A stretch of 64,000 nucleotides of DNA, taken from assembly GCA_964503965.1 (NCBI GenBank), contig CAZDCK010000008.1, positions 32,462 to 96,461 of the forward strand. Reading direction: 5' to 3'. Source of the DNA: Eutrophocola sp964503965. Lineage in GTDB: Bacteria > Pseudomonadota > Gammaproteobacteria > Pseudomonadales > Pseudohongiellaceae. The notes beneath the pieces are model-generated. The model was given only the letters and a program-made list of their open reading frames with translations. It made no database searches and had not been told where the DNA came from. Made by a program: the position numbers and the translations under genes. Below are positions 54,356 through 63,156 of the stretch, piece after piece. Numbering within the stretch: the first letter of the stretch is position 1; each line of letters opens with the position of its first letter.

Positions 54356-55235
54356 GATAGTCCTTATGAGCGATATGAACGAAGAAGTCAGGTTCATCAT
54401 CCTGATAGGTTTCCTGAAAATCACCAAATGTCTCGATCCTCTGGAAGCCGGCATCATAAATAAGGCCTCTCAGATAGTCTTTGCGCAACGGAAACATATT
54501 CAGGTGATGCTTGGAACCATCTTCAAAGGAATATTCAAAGCGGGCAAGCCCGTCATCCACATATATGGGTTCAGCCGAAACCTTGTCTCCACAGTAGTAA
54601 TACTTGTGCTTGGATTTGAAACCATCATCCAGAATGCTGTCATAGTTACGCTGATCTATGATTAACACCCCATCATGCTTCAGCACGGCATAGAATTCAG
54701 CCAGTGCCCTGCGCCGGTCATGCTCTTCATGCAGATGAGTGAATGAATTCCCCAGGCAAATCACGGCATCAAACAACTGGTCCTGTACATCACGGTTAAG
54801 CCAGCGCCAGTCTGCATGGACTGTTCTCATAACATACCCATGATTCTTGGCATTCTCAAAGGCTTTGACCAGCATCTGGGCATTACCGTCAGCGGTCGTA
54901 ACATCAAAACCGGCCTTGAGTAATTGAACGGAATGAAAGCCCGTACCCGCAGCGGCATCCAGAATACTTACTTTCCCCATTTCCTTGAGTTTATCGATGA
55001 AGAATTGACCTTCGCCTTCCGCTCTGGCCTCCCAGTCGATCAATTCATCCCAACGCTCAACAAAATTTTCAACATACTCTGCCTGGTAATGTTCTGTATC
55101 ACGGACTTCTTCCGGGTTATCTCCGAATTGCTGTTCTTTCGGCAGTTCGTTAAGAGACGGCGGAACCAGCGCAACACTGTCGTCCTGAATCGTGATTGTT
55201 TTATGTTTGGATGGAGCTTTTACTGTTTCAGTCAT
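54345..55235 (-). CDS. glycine/sarcosine N-methyltransferase
   Basis: A 296-residue SAM-dependent methyltransferase. SAM motif I is SILDAAAGTGFHSVQLL; VICLGNSFTHLHEEHDRRRALAEF and IIDQRNYDSIL are the sequences typical of GSMT enzymes, which methylate glycine to sarcosine and sarcosine to dimethylglycine. An extra charged N-terminal extension (about residues 1-45) precedes the core. With the downstream gene it gives complete synthesis of glycine betaine from glycine, a salt-stress solute. The divergent MarR gene is a likely regulator. Confidence 0.9.
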   Translation of the reverse strand: MTETVKAPSKHKTITIQDDSVALVPPSLNELPKEQQFGDNPEEVRDTEHYQAEYVENFVERWDELIDWEARAEGEGQFFIDKLKEMGKVSILDAAAGTGFHSVQLLKAGFDVTTADGNAQMLVKAFENAKNHGYVMRTVHADWRWLNRDVQDQLFDAVICLGNSFTHLHEEHDRRRALAEFYAVLKHDGVLIIDQRNYDSILDDGFKSKHKYYYCGDKVSAEPIYVDDGLARFEYSFEDGSKHHLNMFPLRKDYLRGLIYDAGFQRIETFGDFQETYQDDEPDFFVHIAHKDYHGK

Positions 55236-55511
55236 GGCAATACCAGCAGAATCCTTATTTATTATGTATTCAATGTATTTATTTGATAAAAATACGGATC
55301 CGAACCAACTTCTAATTCAGCATCTCGTTGTTTTTATAGAATTATTTTTAAGAGTTTGAAATAATTCAGACAGGAAATATGAGATTAATCATATTATTTG
55401 TTAAGTATACGAAATATTAGCCCCCATTGCGACTTTATTGAAATAATCGCGTATCTACCTCTGTTTGGCCGGGGTAGGATACAATCGCCATTTCTTTGAA
55501 TTGACCGAACC

Positions 55512-56024
55512 ATGCAAAATTCCCAAATCGAGGGCGTTCTGATTGCCCTAAGGCGATTGATTCGCGCTACAGATCTCCACTCCAGAGATCTCGCCCGAAC
55601 TACTGGCCTGACTACCCCACAACTGCTGTTGCTACAAGCAATCAGGCAATATGGTGAAATTACTATTGGCCAGTTAGCCAGCGTGGTTAACCTTAGCCAG
55701 GCAACCGTCACAAGTATTCTGGACCGCCTTGAAAACAAGGGATCCATTACAAGAAAGCGCTCAGCTGAGGACAGAAGAAAAGTCCATGCCTATCTGACGG
55801 ATGCGGGCTCTCAATTGATTGAAAAGGCCCCGGCACCTTTACAGGAGCACTTTATCCGTCAGTTTGACGGGCTGGAGGAATGGGAAAAAAGCATGATTCT
55901 CGCTTCGTTACAAAGAGTGGCGAGTATGATGGATGCCCAGAATATCGATGCAGCACCAGTCCTGGATGTTGGCACCCTGGATCGTCAGGCTATGCCCCAG
56001 GAAAAGCTCCAGAAAAGTGACTAA
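55512..56024 (+). CDS. MarR-family regulator
   Basis: A 170-residue winged-helix protein. ITIGQLASVVNLSQATVTSI is the recognition region and RKRSAEDRRKVHAYLT the wing. Similar MarR proteins (EctR-type) control compatible-solute genes in halophiles; here it is divergent from the betaine-synthesis operon with 276 bases between, so control of that operon is likely but inferred. The AT-rich gap 55236-55511 must hold both promoters. Its stop overlaps that of tadA, tail to tail, by four bases. Confidence 0.88.
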   Translation: MQNSQIEGVLIALRRLIRATDLHSRDLARTTGLTTPQLLLLQAIRQYGEITIGQLASVVNLSQATVTSILDRLENKGSITRKRSAEDRRKVHAYLTDAGSQLIEKAPAPLQEHFIRQFDGLEEWEKSMILASLQRVASMMDAQNIDAAPVLDVGTLDRQAMPQEKLQKSD

Positions 56025-56482
56025 CGACCTCGTTTTACCCGGAAAAAATCCGTCATCAGTGCTGCACAGTCTTCAGCCAGAATACCCTCGGTGACCTGCA
56101 ATTGATGGTTATAAAAGGACTGCTGATGCAGGTGCAGATTGCTGAACAGGGCACCGGCTCTTGGTTCCCGAGCCCCGAAAATCACCCGCTCAATCCTGGC
56201 ATGAATCAATGCCCCCACACACATGGTGCAGGGCTCGATCGTGACGTATAGGGCGGCTCCGGGGAGACGATAATTTTTTAGACAAGAGCCCGCGTTTCGC
56301 AAGGCGTTGATTTCGGCATGGGCACTGGGATCTGTCACTGAAACCGGATTATTGAAGCCCTCACCAATAATCTCACCATTAAGTACCACTAGCGCACCGA
56401 CGGGTACTTCATCGTTGTCCCTGGCTTCATTGGCCAAAGACAGGGCTCTGAGCATCCACTTCTCATCACTGTTCTCTGACAT
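56021..56482 (-). CDS. tadA: tRNA-specific adenosine deaminase
   Basis: A 153-residue deaminase that converts A34 to inosine in tRNA-Arg(ACG). Zinc ligands are H55 and C85, C88 (PCTMC); E57 in HAEINAL is the proton shuttle. ATG 56482 has GGAA six bases upstream; the in-frame codons to 56500 are unlikely. The length fits the family. Confidence 0.94.
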   Translation of the reverse strand: MSENSDEKWMLRALSLANEARDNDEVPVGALVVLNGEIIGEGFNNPVSVTDPSAHAEINALRNAGSCLKNYRLPGAALYVTIEPCTMCVGALIHARIERVIFGAREPRAGALFSNLHLHQQSFYNHQLQVTEGILAEDCAALMTDFFRVKRGR

Positions 56483-56713
56483 TAAGAGTTCCGAAATCAA
56501 CTGACATGATCAAGCAGCAAAAACAGCTGTTCCTTTTCCGCCGGGGGAAAATCATTTTATGCGGCTGGCAGCCCTATTCCCACTCAGTAGTAACGTAGAT
56601 TTTATTCTGTTTATTAACAATTACTTACATTACCATAATAGTACTTGTGCAACTAATGTGTAACTCACCATTCACTTTGCACGTTTTTTCTACGCTTGTG
56701 TAACTATTGCAAT

Positions 56714-56935
56714 TCAATATTGGAGATATATTTTATCTATGTAAAAGAGTAGGTTACGCTCATTGAAATGAGGCTTGTTACTTCTTTGCAAGTTTATGCC
56801 ACATTATCCCACGAAATGTGATTGTTTAAACCTATTGGCAATCAAACGCCTACAGTATTTGCTCTTACAAGCTTAGTAACAGGCAACTCGAACACTATCG
56901 CATGATGCGACAAATGTCATCGCCACAACTAAAGC
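56714..56935 (+). repeat. ~220-bp direct repeat, copy 1, 3' of the photolyase pair
   Basis: It is clearly similar, at roughly 80-85% by eye, to 60158-60381 in the same orientation. Shared blocks include GATTGTTTAAACCTATTGGC and AATCAAACGCCTACAGTATT. It has no coding frame and no tandem substructure that I can see. The remainder of 56483-57028 is AT-rich with nothing else recognised apart from a possible terminator near 56986-57012. Confidence 0.85.
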
Positions 56936-56985
56936 ACCCTTCTCACAAACCCACTACTCAGTAACTTGGATCCACCTATGCATAC

Positions 56986-57012
56986 AAAAAAAGCCTTCAT
57001 CAAAGGTTTTGT
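56986..57012 (-). terminator. possible terminator of the photolyase gene
   Basis: On the minus strand AAAACCTT TGATG AAGG(C)TTTT forms a hairpin with one bulged C, followed by a T tract, 17 bases after the stop at 57029. Confidence 0.45.
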
Positions 57013-57028
57013 AGTCGATAGGATTAGC

Positions 57029-58573
57029 CTACAGCTGACTTAGGTCCTGCAGGTAGCGCTCCGCTGTTTGCAGAATATGCGCTTTCTCCTCTACAGGCTT
57101 TTTATTCCAGTTACGATAGACCATGGCTGTGCGAGGGTTGTTGCTGAAGCGGCTGGCATGGCGATTCTGGAAGTGCCAATATAAGCTGTTAAATGGACAG
57201 CTATGGTTACCCGAACGTTTTTTTACATCATAGTGACACCCTTTGCAGTAGTCGCTCATTCGATTGACGTATTGGCCTGATCCTGAGTAGGGTTTAGAGG
57301 CGAGCAATCCACCATCAGCAAACTGACTCATGCCACGGGTGTTCGGCATCTCTACCCACTCAATGGCGTCGATATAGATTCCTAGATACCAAGCATCGAC
57401 CTGTTTTGGGTCAATACCTGCCATTAAGCAGAAGTTTCCTATAACCATTAACCGCTGAATGTGGTGTGCATAGGCGTACTCCAGCGACTGATTAATGCAC
57501 TGCTGCATGCAGTGCATTTTGGTCTTACCATCCCAAAAAAAACTAGGCAGATTCCTTTCTGCCTTGAGAGCATTCATAGAGGGATATTCTGGAAGATTAA
57601 TCCAGTAGATGCCACGTACAAACTCGCGCCAACCCAAAATCTGCCTAACAAAACCCTCTATCTGGGCAATATCGATACGATCTGGTTGTTCACGATAAGC
57701 TTTAATGGCTCGTTCAATAACCTGAGCAGGAGAAATCATTTTGCAATTCAATGCAAAGGAAATGCGAGAGTGGTAGAGACTCCATTTGTGTTCGGATTTT
57801 GTCGTCATCGCGTCCTGGAATCTACCAAACAGAGGTAGACAGTGACGGCAGAAAAACGCTAGTAACTCTAACGCTTCACTCCGAGTGGTTGGCCATATAA
57901 GCTGTTCGCCCATCTCGCCAAAATAGTTGATGGAATGTCGATCCAATCGAGCACGAATCTCTTGTGTATCATGAGCAAAAACTAGGGGTTCAGGAATATC
58001 AAAAAGATCCTCTTTTTTAAACGCTTTTTGGTTCTCTGTATCGTAATTCCAACGACCGCCTTCAGGTTCTTGGCCTTGCATTAGGTACCCATGCTTTACC
58101 CTCATGCGGCGGTAGAAGGCCTCCATGCGATGGCCAGTATTTGGTTTGAACTCTTTTCTGATCGCCTCAAATGGAAGAAAAAAGTGTTCACTGTCGTACT
58201 CACGCAAACCGGTACCTTCAGGAAGGGATAGGTTACGACATTGTTCTAATAGGCGTATCTCATCGGGTCGCTGATAGTCGACTTGTGAGAAGCCATGCTG
58301 TTCGACTAATCCGTTGATCAACGAGTCCAAAGATTCAAATCCAGCTGTTTCATCAAGCGTTAAATGAATAACTTGATGTCCTGCACTTTGAAGGGCCTTG
58401 GCAAACCGCTGCATCGCTATAAAAAAAGCGGTTATTTTTTGCACATGGTGCTGAACGTAGCTCTGCTCTTGGTGAAGCTCTGCGATTAGGTAGGTGACAT
58501 CATCTGATTTTTCAATAAACCAGCTATGATTGGCGTGGAGTTGATCGCCGAATATCAATCTAAGTGTACTCAT
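57029..58573 (-). CDS. iron-sulfur bacterial cryptochrome/(6-4) photolyase (FeS-BCP)
   Basis: A 514-residue photolyase-related flavoprotein. The four cysteines that bind the 4Fe-4S cluster in Agrobacterium PhrB (C350, C438, C441, C454) are matched at C355, C443, C446 and C459, each shifted by five. HHIQRLMVIGNF, GWREFVRGIYW and the EWVEMPNTRGMSQFADGG segment are also those of the family. These enzymes repair (6-4) photoproducts with blue light. It sits 191 bases downstream of the second photolyase gene, on the same strand, inside a direct-repeat-bounded unit. Confidence 0.93.
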   Translation of the reverse strand: MSTLRLIFGDQLHANHSWFIEKSDDVTYLIAELHQEQSYVQHHVQKITAFFIAMQRFAKALQSAGHQVIHLTLDETAGFESLDSLINGLVEQHGFSQVDYQRPDEIRLLEQCRNLSLPEGTGLREYDSEHFFLPFEAIRKEFKPNTGHRMEAFYRRMRVKHGYLMQGQEPEGGRWNYDTENQKAFKKEDLFDIPEPLVFAHDTQEIRARLDRHSINYFGEMGEQLIWPTTRSEALELLAFFCRHCLPLFGRFQDAMTTKSEHKWSLYHSRISFALNCKMISPAQVIERAIKAYREQPDRIDIAQIEGFVRQILGWREFVRGIYWINLPEYPSMNALKAERNLPSFFWDGKTKMHCMQQCINQSLEYAYAHHIQRLMVIGNFCLMAGIDPKQVDAWYLGIYIDAIEWVEMPNTRGMSQFADGGLLASKPYSGSGQYVNRMSDYCKGCHYDVKKRSGNHSCPFNSLYWHFQNRHASRFSNNPRTAMVYRNWNKKPVEEKAHILQTAERYLQDLSQL

Positions 58574-58764
58574 CGTTATGGCTTAACCTTGCTTCGAGAG
58601 CGTACTGAACAGCATTCTACTTACTGCCAATCGCACACTTAGTATTTGCTCAGTTGAAGAGAATATGGTCATACTCACAGATTTTTCTGATTAAATTACG
58701 CTTGTGGCGCATTATTTCATTTTGATGAATAGGTCGCGGGTGTCGATAGGGTCCATTGGAAGCA

Positions 58765-60018
58765 TCATATTTTGTAGCCCACCCAACGCTTTATATATAG
58801 GCCCTTTGGGTCGTAGGTTTGTGTCTGCTTTGCCAGATTAAACTGCCGATGACCGCGCGGGTCTGCACCAACACCCCCTAAGTATTGCCAATTCCCCCAG
58901 TTGCTGGCTAAATCAAAATCGATCAATGCCTCCTCAAAGTAAGCCGCACCATAACGCCAATCTATTGCCAGCTCATGTACCAAACAGCTAGCAGCCAGTT
59001 GCCTGGCGCGGTTAGATTGGTAACCGGTTGCTTTTAACTGACGCATAGCGGCATTGACGATAGGGTAGGAAGTATTTCCCTCTATCCAGGACTTCATTCG
59101 CTCCGGGCAGAAAGAAGTGAGCGGTTTGCGGTTAAAAGGACCCGTTTGGTGATAAATCTTGTTGCCCCACTTATAAGCATACCATTGAAAGTAGTCGCGC
59201 CACAGCAGTTCAAAGTAAATCCAGTAGGTTGAATCGTTAGTAACAACCTCTTCCTCATACCGATGTAATCGCTGAATGATTCGCTTTGGTGATAATACGC
59301 CTAGTGCCAACCAAGGACTGAACTTCGTTGAACACTCCCACTCATCCAATCCGTTTCTTGTCTCTTTATAGGATGCTGGTAGGTCAGTGGAAAAATAGCC
59401 TTCCAGATGTTCTAAGGCGCTCTGCTCTGAACCTTGAAAGGGACTCTCATTAGAGCACGCGCTATATAGTTTGGAACTATTATTTACTACCCGTGGAGGC
59501 AGAGTTTTTGGCTCAACGATCGGAGCTTCGATCTCAAGCTGTTCGACCTTTTTTCTGAATTGGGTGAAGCTATCAGGTAGTTTCGATAAAGCAAAGGGGA
59601 GTTGCCGTTCTTTGAATAGAGTGTGTGTCTCTGTTACGGTGATCTCCAGATGCGGAAAGCGTGTAGCGATCTTTTTTAGAGCGTTTTTTTCATAACTCCC
59701 CGCGTGTCGAGAGGTAATCAGATGTTCTGTTTGGTCACGCAAGATGACCTGACTTAAGGCATCAACGTAATCGCTTTGAAAAACTTCTAATCTTTGATTC
59801 ATTGTGCCAAGTTTTCTGTCCAAGCTAGCCAATGCTTGGTCTAAAAATTGTTGCCTATGATTACCAATACCTTTAAAACCAAATCGATTGATATACCTAT
59901 CTCTCGGGGGTTTGATATAGAGGCACGTCAACAGCTCGCTATTGCTGGCTTGACTAAAGACGACGTTGTCATCAAAACGCAAGTTGTTGGTAAACCAGAG
60001 CAGTGTGTGTCGGTACAT
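58765..60018 (-). CDS. DASH-type cryptochrome/photolyase
   Basis: A 417-residue FAD photolyase family protein. HTLLWFTNNLRFDDNVVFSQ is the N-terminal Rossmann start; WIYFELLWRDYFQWYAYKWG, IVNAAMRQLKATGYQSNRARQ and WNWQ-like DLASNWGNWQYLGGVGADPRG form the FAD site, in the Cry-DASH version. Such proteins repair cyclobutane dimers in single-stranded or looped DNA. It starts 139 bases from repeat copy 2. The gap 58574-58764 has no feature that I can name. Confidence 0.9.
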   Translation of the reverse strand: MYRHTLLWFTNNLRFDDNVVFSQASNSELLTCLYIKPPRDRYINRFGFKGIGNHRQQFLDQALASLDRKLGTMNQRLEVFQSDYVDALSQVILRDQTEHLITSRHAGSYEKNALKKIATRFPHLEITVTETHTLFKERQLPFALSKLPDSFTQFRKKVEQLEIEAPIVEPKTLPPRVVNNSSKLYSACSNESPFQGSEQSALEHLEGYFSTDLPASYKETRNGLDEWECSTKFSPWLALGVLSPKRIIQRLHRYEEEVVTNDSTYWIYFELLWRDYFQWYAYKWGNKIYHQTGPFNRKPLTSFCPERMKSWIEGNTSYPIVNAAMRQLKATGYQSNRARQLAASCLVHELAIDWRYGAAYFEEALIDFDLASNWGNWQYLGGVGADPRGHRQFNLAKQTQTYDPKGLYIKRWVGYKI

Positions 60019-60157
60019 CGGAGATCCTATAGTTTAATCTTTTATACGCGCCAACCTGAGCTTTGGAGCCCACGACGATTGGAATCGTGTTGACTAGAAA
60101 ATATATATACCAATAGCTGCTTTATATTTTTTTACAAACAGATAATAAAACTCCCAC

Positions 60158-60381
60158 TCAATATTAGAGATATATATTTTATTTTTGTTAAAGAGCAGGT
60201 TACGCTAATTGAAATGAGGCTTGTAACTTCTTTGCAAATCTATGCCCAATTTTCCACAAAATATGATTGTTTAAACCTATTGGCAATCAAACGCCTACAG
60301 TATTCGCTCTTACAAGCTTTGTAACAGTGGCAATTCGTACACTATCGTATGATGTGACAAAAGCTATCGCCGCGCAGAAAA
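60158..60381 (+). repeat. ~220-bp direct repeat, copy 2, 5' of the photolyase pair
   Basis: Partner of 56714-56935. The two copies begin in the same sequence context (TCAATATTRGAGATATA) and end near ATCGCC; between them lie only the two photolyase genes. Recombination between copies would remove exactly that pair. Confidence 0.85.
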
Positions 60382-60670
60382 CTCCCTTATTACGAATCAT
60401 CTAGACCGTAGTTTGTATACAATTATGCAACAAATGATAGATTTCATCTGATCTTTTTAGTACAAAGTATCGACAATTTTTAATGAAAAATTGCCATAAT
60501 CTACTTGGACATGAATGTCAGCACAATGATCAAAGAAATAAAGGCGTTGGTTCTCAATAAAGAATGTACTCTAAGTCTATAGCAGATTTAATCAAGGTCT
60601 CCACTAATACTAGTTTTAATCTATGCAGCATATATGAGCGCTTCTTGTCTGCATTTTTCTGGTTCGAATG

Positions 60671-60845
60671 TTATTGGCAGAAGTATTTCTCCAATTTTTC
60701 TGTATCCTCATTCCTTGCAAGATCAATAGGGAAATATCCAGCTAAGTTTCTTGCTCGAACATCACAGCCTTCGTCGACAAGATTCGATAAAAATTCATCG
60801 AATTAAAAGAAGGCAGCTAGATGGCGGATTCCATACAAAAATATG
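60671..60845 (-). pseudogene. ankyrin-repeat gene remnant
   Basis: A minus-strand frame reads LYGIRHLAAFF, then an in-frame TAA (60803-60805), FDEFLSNLVDEGCDVRARNL and AGYFPIDLARNEDTEKLEKY before a stop at 60671. This is the ankyrin consensus (GxTxLHLAAxxGxxxxxxxLVxxGADVxAxN.G.TPLDLA) with decayed positions. No start or further repeats are visible. The rest of the AT-rich gap 60382-61300 holds nothing recognisable. Confidence 0.4.
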
Positions 60846-61300
60846 TGCCTCGTTATTATTGTCTTGATTCTCAAATGAGCGGTTGGATATTTTGATTTAA
60901 ACGGTTGATTCTATCCTTGCCCGATAAGTTCGTTATGTCTAACAATGGTGGCGCATATGGGAACTTCGTCATAAGTGGCGGCTCAAGAGGTAAGTACAAA
61001 TGCCTTTTTAATCCATATTTCATCAATTAATGAAATATATCTTAATGCTATGTACGAAATATTTACAAGCCTCTTTTTTGGTAAATACAAATAGCTTATA
61101 TCGGATGGTAAATATTAATAATTGTATTGCAATAATTATGTAATAAATTCTACTCAATCCACCTCTTCTGATTGATTTTTCTAGCCGAAAAGTAAAATAT
61201 TTTTATGAAATTTAACAAATATTGGTGATTATTTTTGAACTATGTAACAAGATTGTTTTTATATATTTTCTATTAGCTTTAAGATATGAGGGTATTTTTT

Positions 61301-62281
61301 TTATTCGGAACAGGCCAAGCCAATTCTCAAGCCTGACTCCATGAACTCGAAATGATCAAGTACCATTTGAGTTGATTCAGTTGCAGCCCTAAGCACGGGG
61401 CCAGCCTGCGCGATAACATTTGCGCCCAGCTTAATGGCTTTAGCTGCGTCAAGGCCGTGGCGAATACCGCCTGAGGCAATCACTGGAATGTCAGGTAACG
61501 CGGCACGAATATTTCTCACCGCATCAGGCGTGGCAATGCCCCAGTCCTTGAATATCTCAGCTAGTGCTTGAAGTCTTGGATCAGTGTTGCGTTCTGCCTC
61601 AACTTTAATGAAATTTGTCCCTCCTTTCCCTGCAACATCAATTGCCTGAACACCTGCATTAACCAGCCTTCTTGCGGTTCCTGCTGAGATACCCATGCCA
61701 ACTTCTTTAGCTATCACGGGAACATCAAGATAAGCGCACACAGTTTCAATCGCATCTAAAAGGCCGTGCCAGTTTGTATCGCCGTCTTTCTGAATAAATT
61801 CCTGAAGACAGTTTAAGTGAATAATAAGTGCATCAGCCGCAATCATCTCTATCGCTTTTTGGACATCCGACTGCGAAAAATCATCTCGTAGTTGAGCTGC
61901 TCCTAGATTAGCATAAAGGGGTATATCTGGCGCCCATTTTCGTAAGCTTTTAGTCAAACCATTGTCACCTTTACTCAACAAGGCTATGCGTTGTGACCCT
62001 ACCCCCATTGCTATGCCTAGTTCCTGCGCAGCCTCTGCTAAATGGGCATTTATTTTCATTGACTTAAATGGGCCTCCAGTCATCGAACTTATTATGAAAG
62101 GAAGTTTAAACTGCTTGCCAAGAAATAGAGTTGACAGGTCAAAATTTTGTAAGTCTGCTTCAGGCAAGGCATTGTGAGTCAAGATTACTTTATCCCACGG
62201 ACTCACCTGTTCTGCATCAACTAACCGCTGCTTTAGGACCAAGTCAATATGGTCTGTTTTACGCTTGAGAATCTCTGTCAT
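61301..62281 (-). CDS. fni: type 2 isopentenyl-diphosphate isomerase
   Basis: A 326-residue FMN- and NADPH-dependent enzyme that interconverts IPP and DMAPP. RKTDHIDLVL at the N-terminus, ISSMTGG, MGVGSQRIAL, LHLNxxQE-type IHLNCLQEF and SGGIRHGLDAAKA are diagnostic. The ATG and the stop of blh share one base (TAATG), so it is the last gene of the carotenoid operon. It supplies precursors for the carotenoid made by the genes upstream. Confidence 0.95.
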   Translation of the reverse strand: MTEILKRKTDHIDLVLKQRLVDAEQVSPWDKVILTHNALPEADLQNFDLSTLFLGKQFKLPFIISSMTGGPFKSMKINAHLAEAAQELGIAMGVGSQRIALLSKGDNGLTKSLRKWAPDIPLYANLGAAQLRDDFSQSDVQKAIEMIAADALIIHLNCLQEFIQKDGDTNWHGLLDAIETVCAYLDVPVIAKEVGMGISAGTARRLVNAGVQAIDVAGKGGTNFIKVEAERNTDPRLQALAEIFKDWGIATPDAVRNIRAALPDIPVIASGGIRHGLDAAKAIKLGANVIAQAGPVLRAATESTQMVLDHFEFMESGLRIGLACSE

Positions 62282-63156
62282 TACATGATCCTATCGTGCT
62301 TATAATTTGACATACTTATTAGAAGCATATGAGGTACCGTCAATGCTAGCAGACCGACAAATATGACCTGTATAAATTGGGTGCTGACATCAATATTAGG
62401 CAAACTTATAAATAATATTGCACCGAGCACAAAACTAAGAACGGTAAAAGGCACTGCGTAGATTAAAGTTTTTTTGACGCCAAGTTTTTTCAGTGACCGG
62501 CCAAGGTGTAATGGACTATGTAAAACGCAAAAGTAAACTGTAAAATGCGCTATAGGTGGCAGGGCAAATGCACTACAAAACAAAACTGTTAATTCTACGA
62601 GTGCTGTTTTACTTGGTCTATGAGCCCGAAGACAGAAGGTGCATATGGCTAATGAACTAACTACTGATACTAATCCCATTGTATCCACTATGATCTGGTA
62701 ACCAGAGGGTGTAAGAACTGCAAATATTGCAAGAAGCTCTTCAGGGTAGAATAAAGCCGGTAGAGTAATCACCGAGGTACTGATGGCTAAGCTAGCCTTT
62801 CGGTGAAAATAGTCAAGCCAGTCCTCAGAAAAGTGCCATATGGAGAAAACAAGCATTGGTACGATGAACAATTCGGGAACAATTAGCCATACAGCGATGA
62901 CTATGACCGAGAGCGTCATATATCCTAGTGAAAATATTAGCAGACCAAATGCTCCTTCCCACCTACCAGCATGCCTGGCGATAGCTGGGTCAATTGCACC
63001 ATGAGGCAGACCGGTCATACCAAGAAGTACCCCAAGTATGATGAGATTCGCCTCTACATTTTCACTTAACCAGAAATTATAAATCGCTATTGCGGCCAGA
63101 GTGATAACACAAAAAGACAGTCGGGTAGGGAGTTTCGCAACAGAACTTCTTATCAT
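62281..63156 (-). CDS. blh: beta-carotene 15,15'-dioxygenase, Brp/Blh family
   Basis: A 291-residue membrane enzyme starting at ATG 63156, which overlaps the crtY stop (ATGA). Metal-binding histidines are in GLPHGAIDP (51-56), SIWHFSEDW (107-112), the FCVLHSPLH motif and LTVPHM. Blh cleaves beta-carotene into two retinals for proteorhodopsin. With crtY and fni it forms the retinal cluster known from marine rhodopsin bacteria; a rhodopsin gene and crtEIB would be expected upstream, outside the window. Confidence 0.94.
   Translation of the reverse strand: MIRSSVAKLPTRLSFCVITLAAIAIYNFWLSENVEANLIILGVLLGMTGLPHGAIDPAIARHAGRWEGAFGLLIFSLGYMTLSVIVIAVWLIVPELFIVPMLVFSIWHFSEDWLDYFHRKASLAISTSVITLPALFYPEELLAIFAVLTPSGYQIIVDTMGLVSVVSSLAICTFCLRAHRPSKTALVELTVLFCSAFALPPIAHFTVYFCVLHSPLHLGRSLKKLGVKKTLIYAVPFTVLSFVLGAILFISLPNIDVSTQFIQVIFVGLLALTVPHMLLISMSNYKHDRIM

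Noticed and set aside
56714..60381. The ~220-bp repeats as integron attC sites or insertion-sequence ends.
   Set aside because: No core-site inverted repeats, no integrase or transposase, and no target-site duplication can be seen.
60564..60806. An 80-codon plus-strand frame in the AT-rich gap.
   Set aside because: The opposite strand reads as an ankyrin remnant over part of this stretch, and the plus-strand peptide has no family pattern or Shine-Dalgarno.
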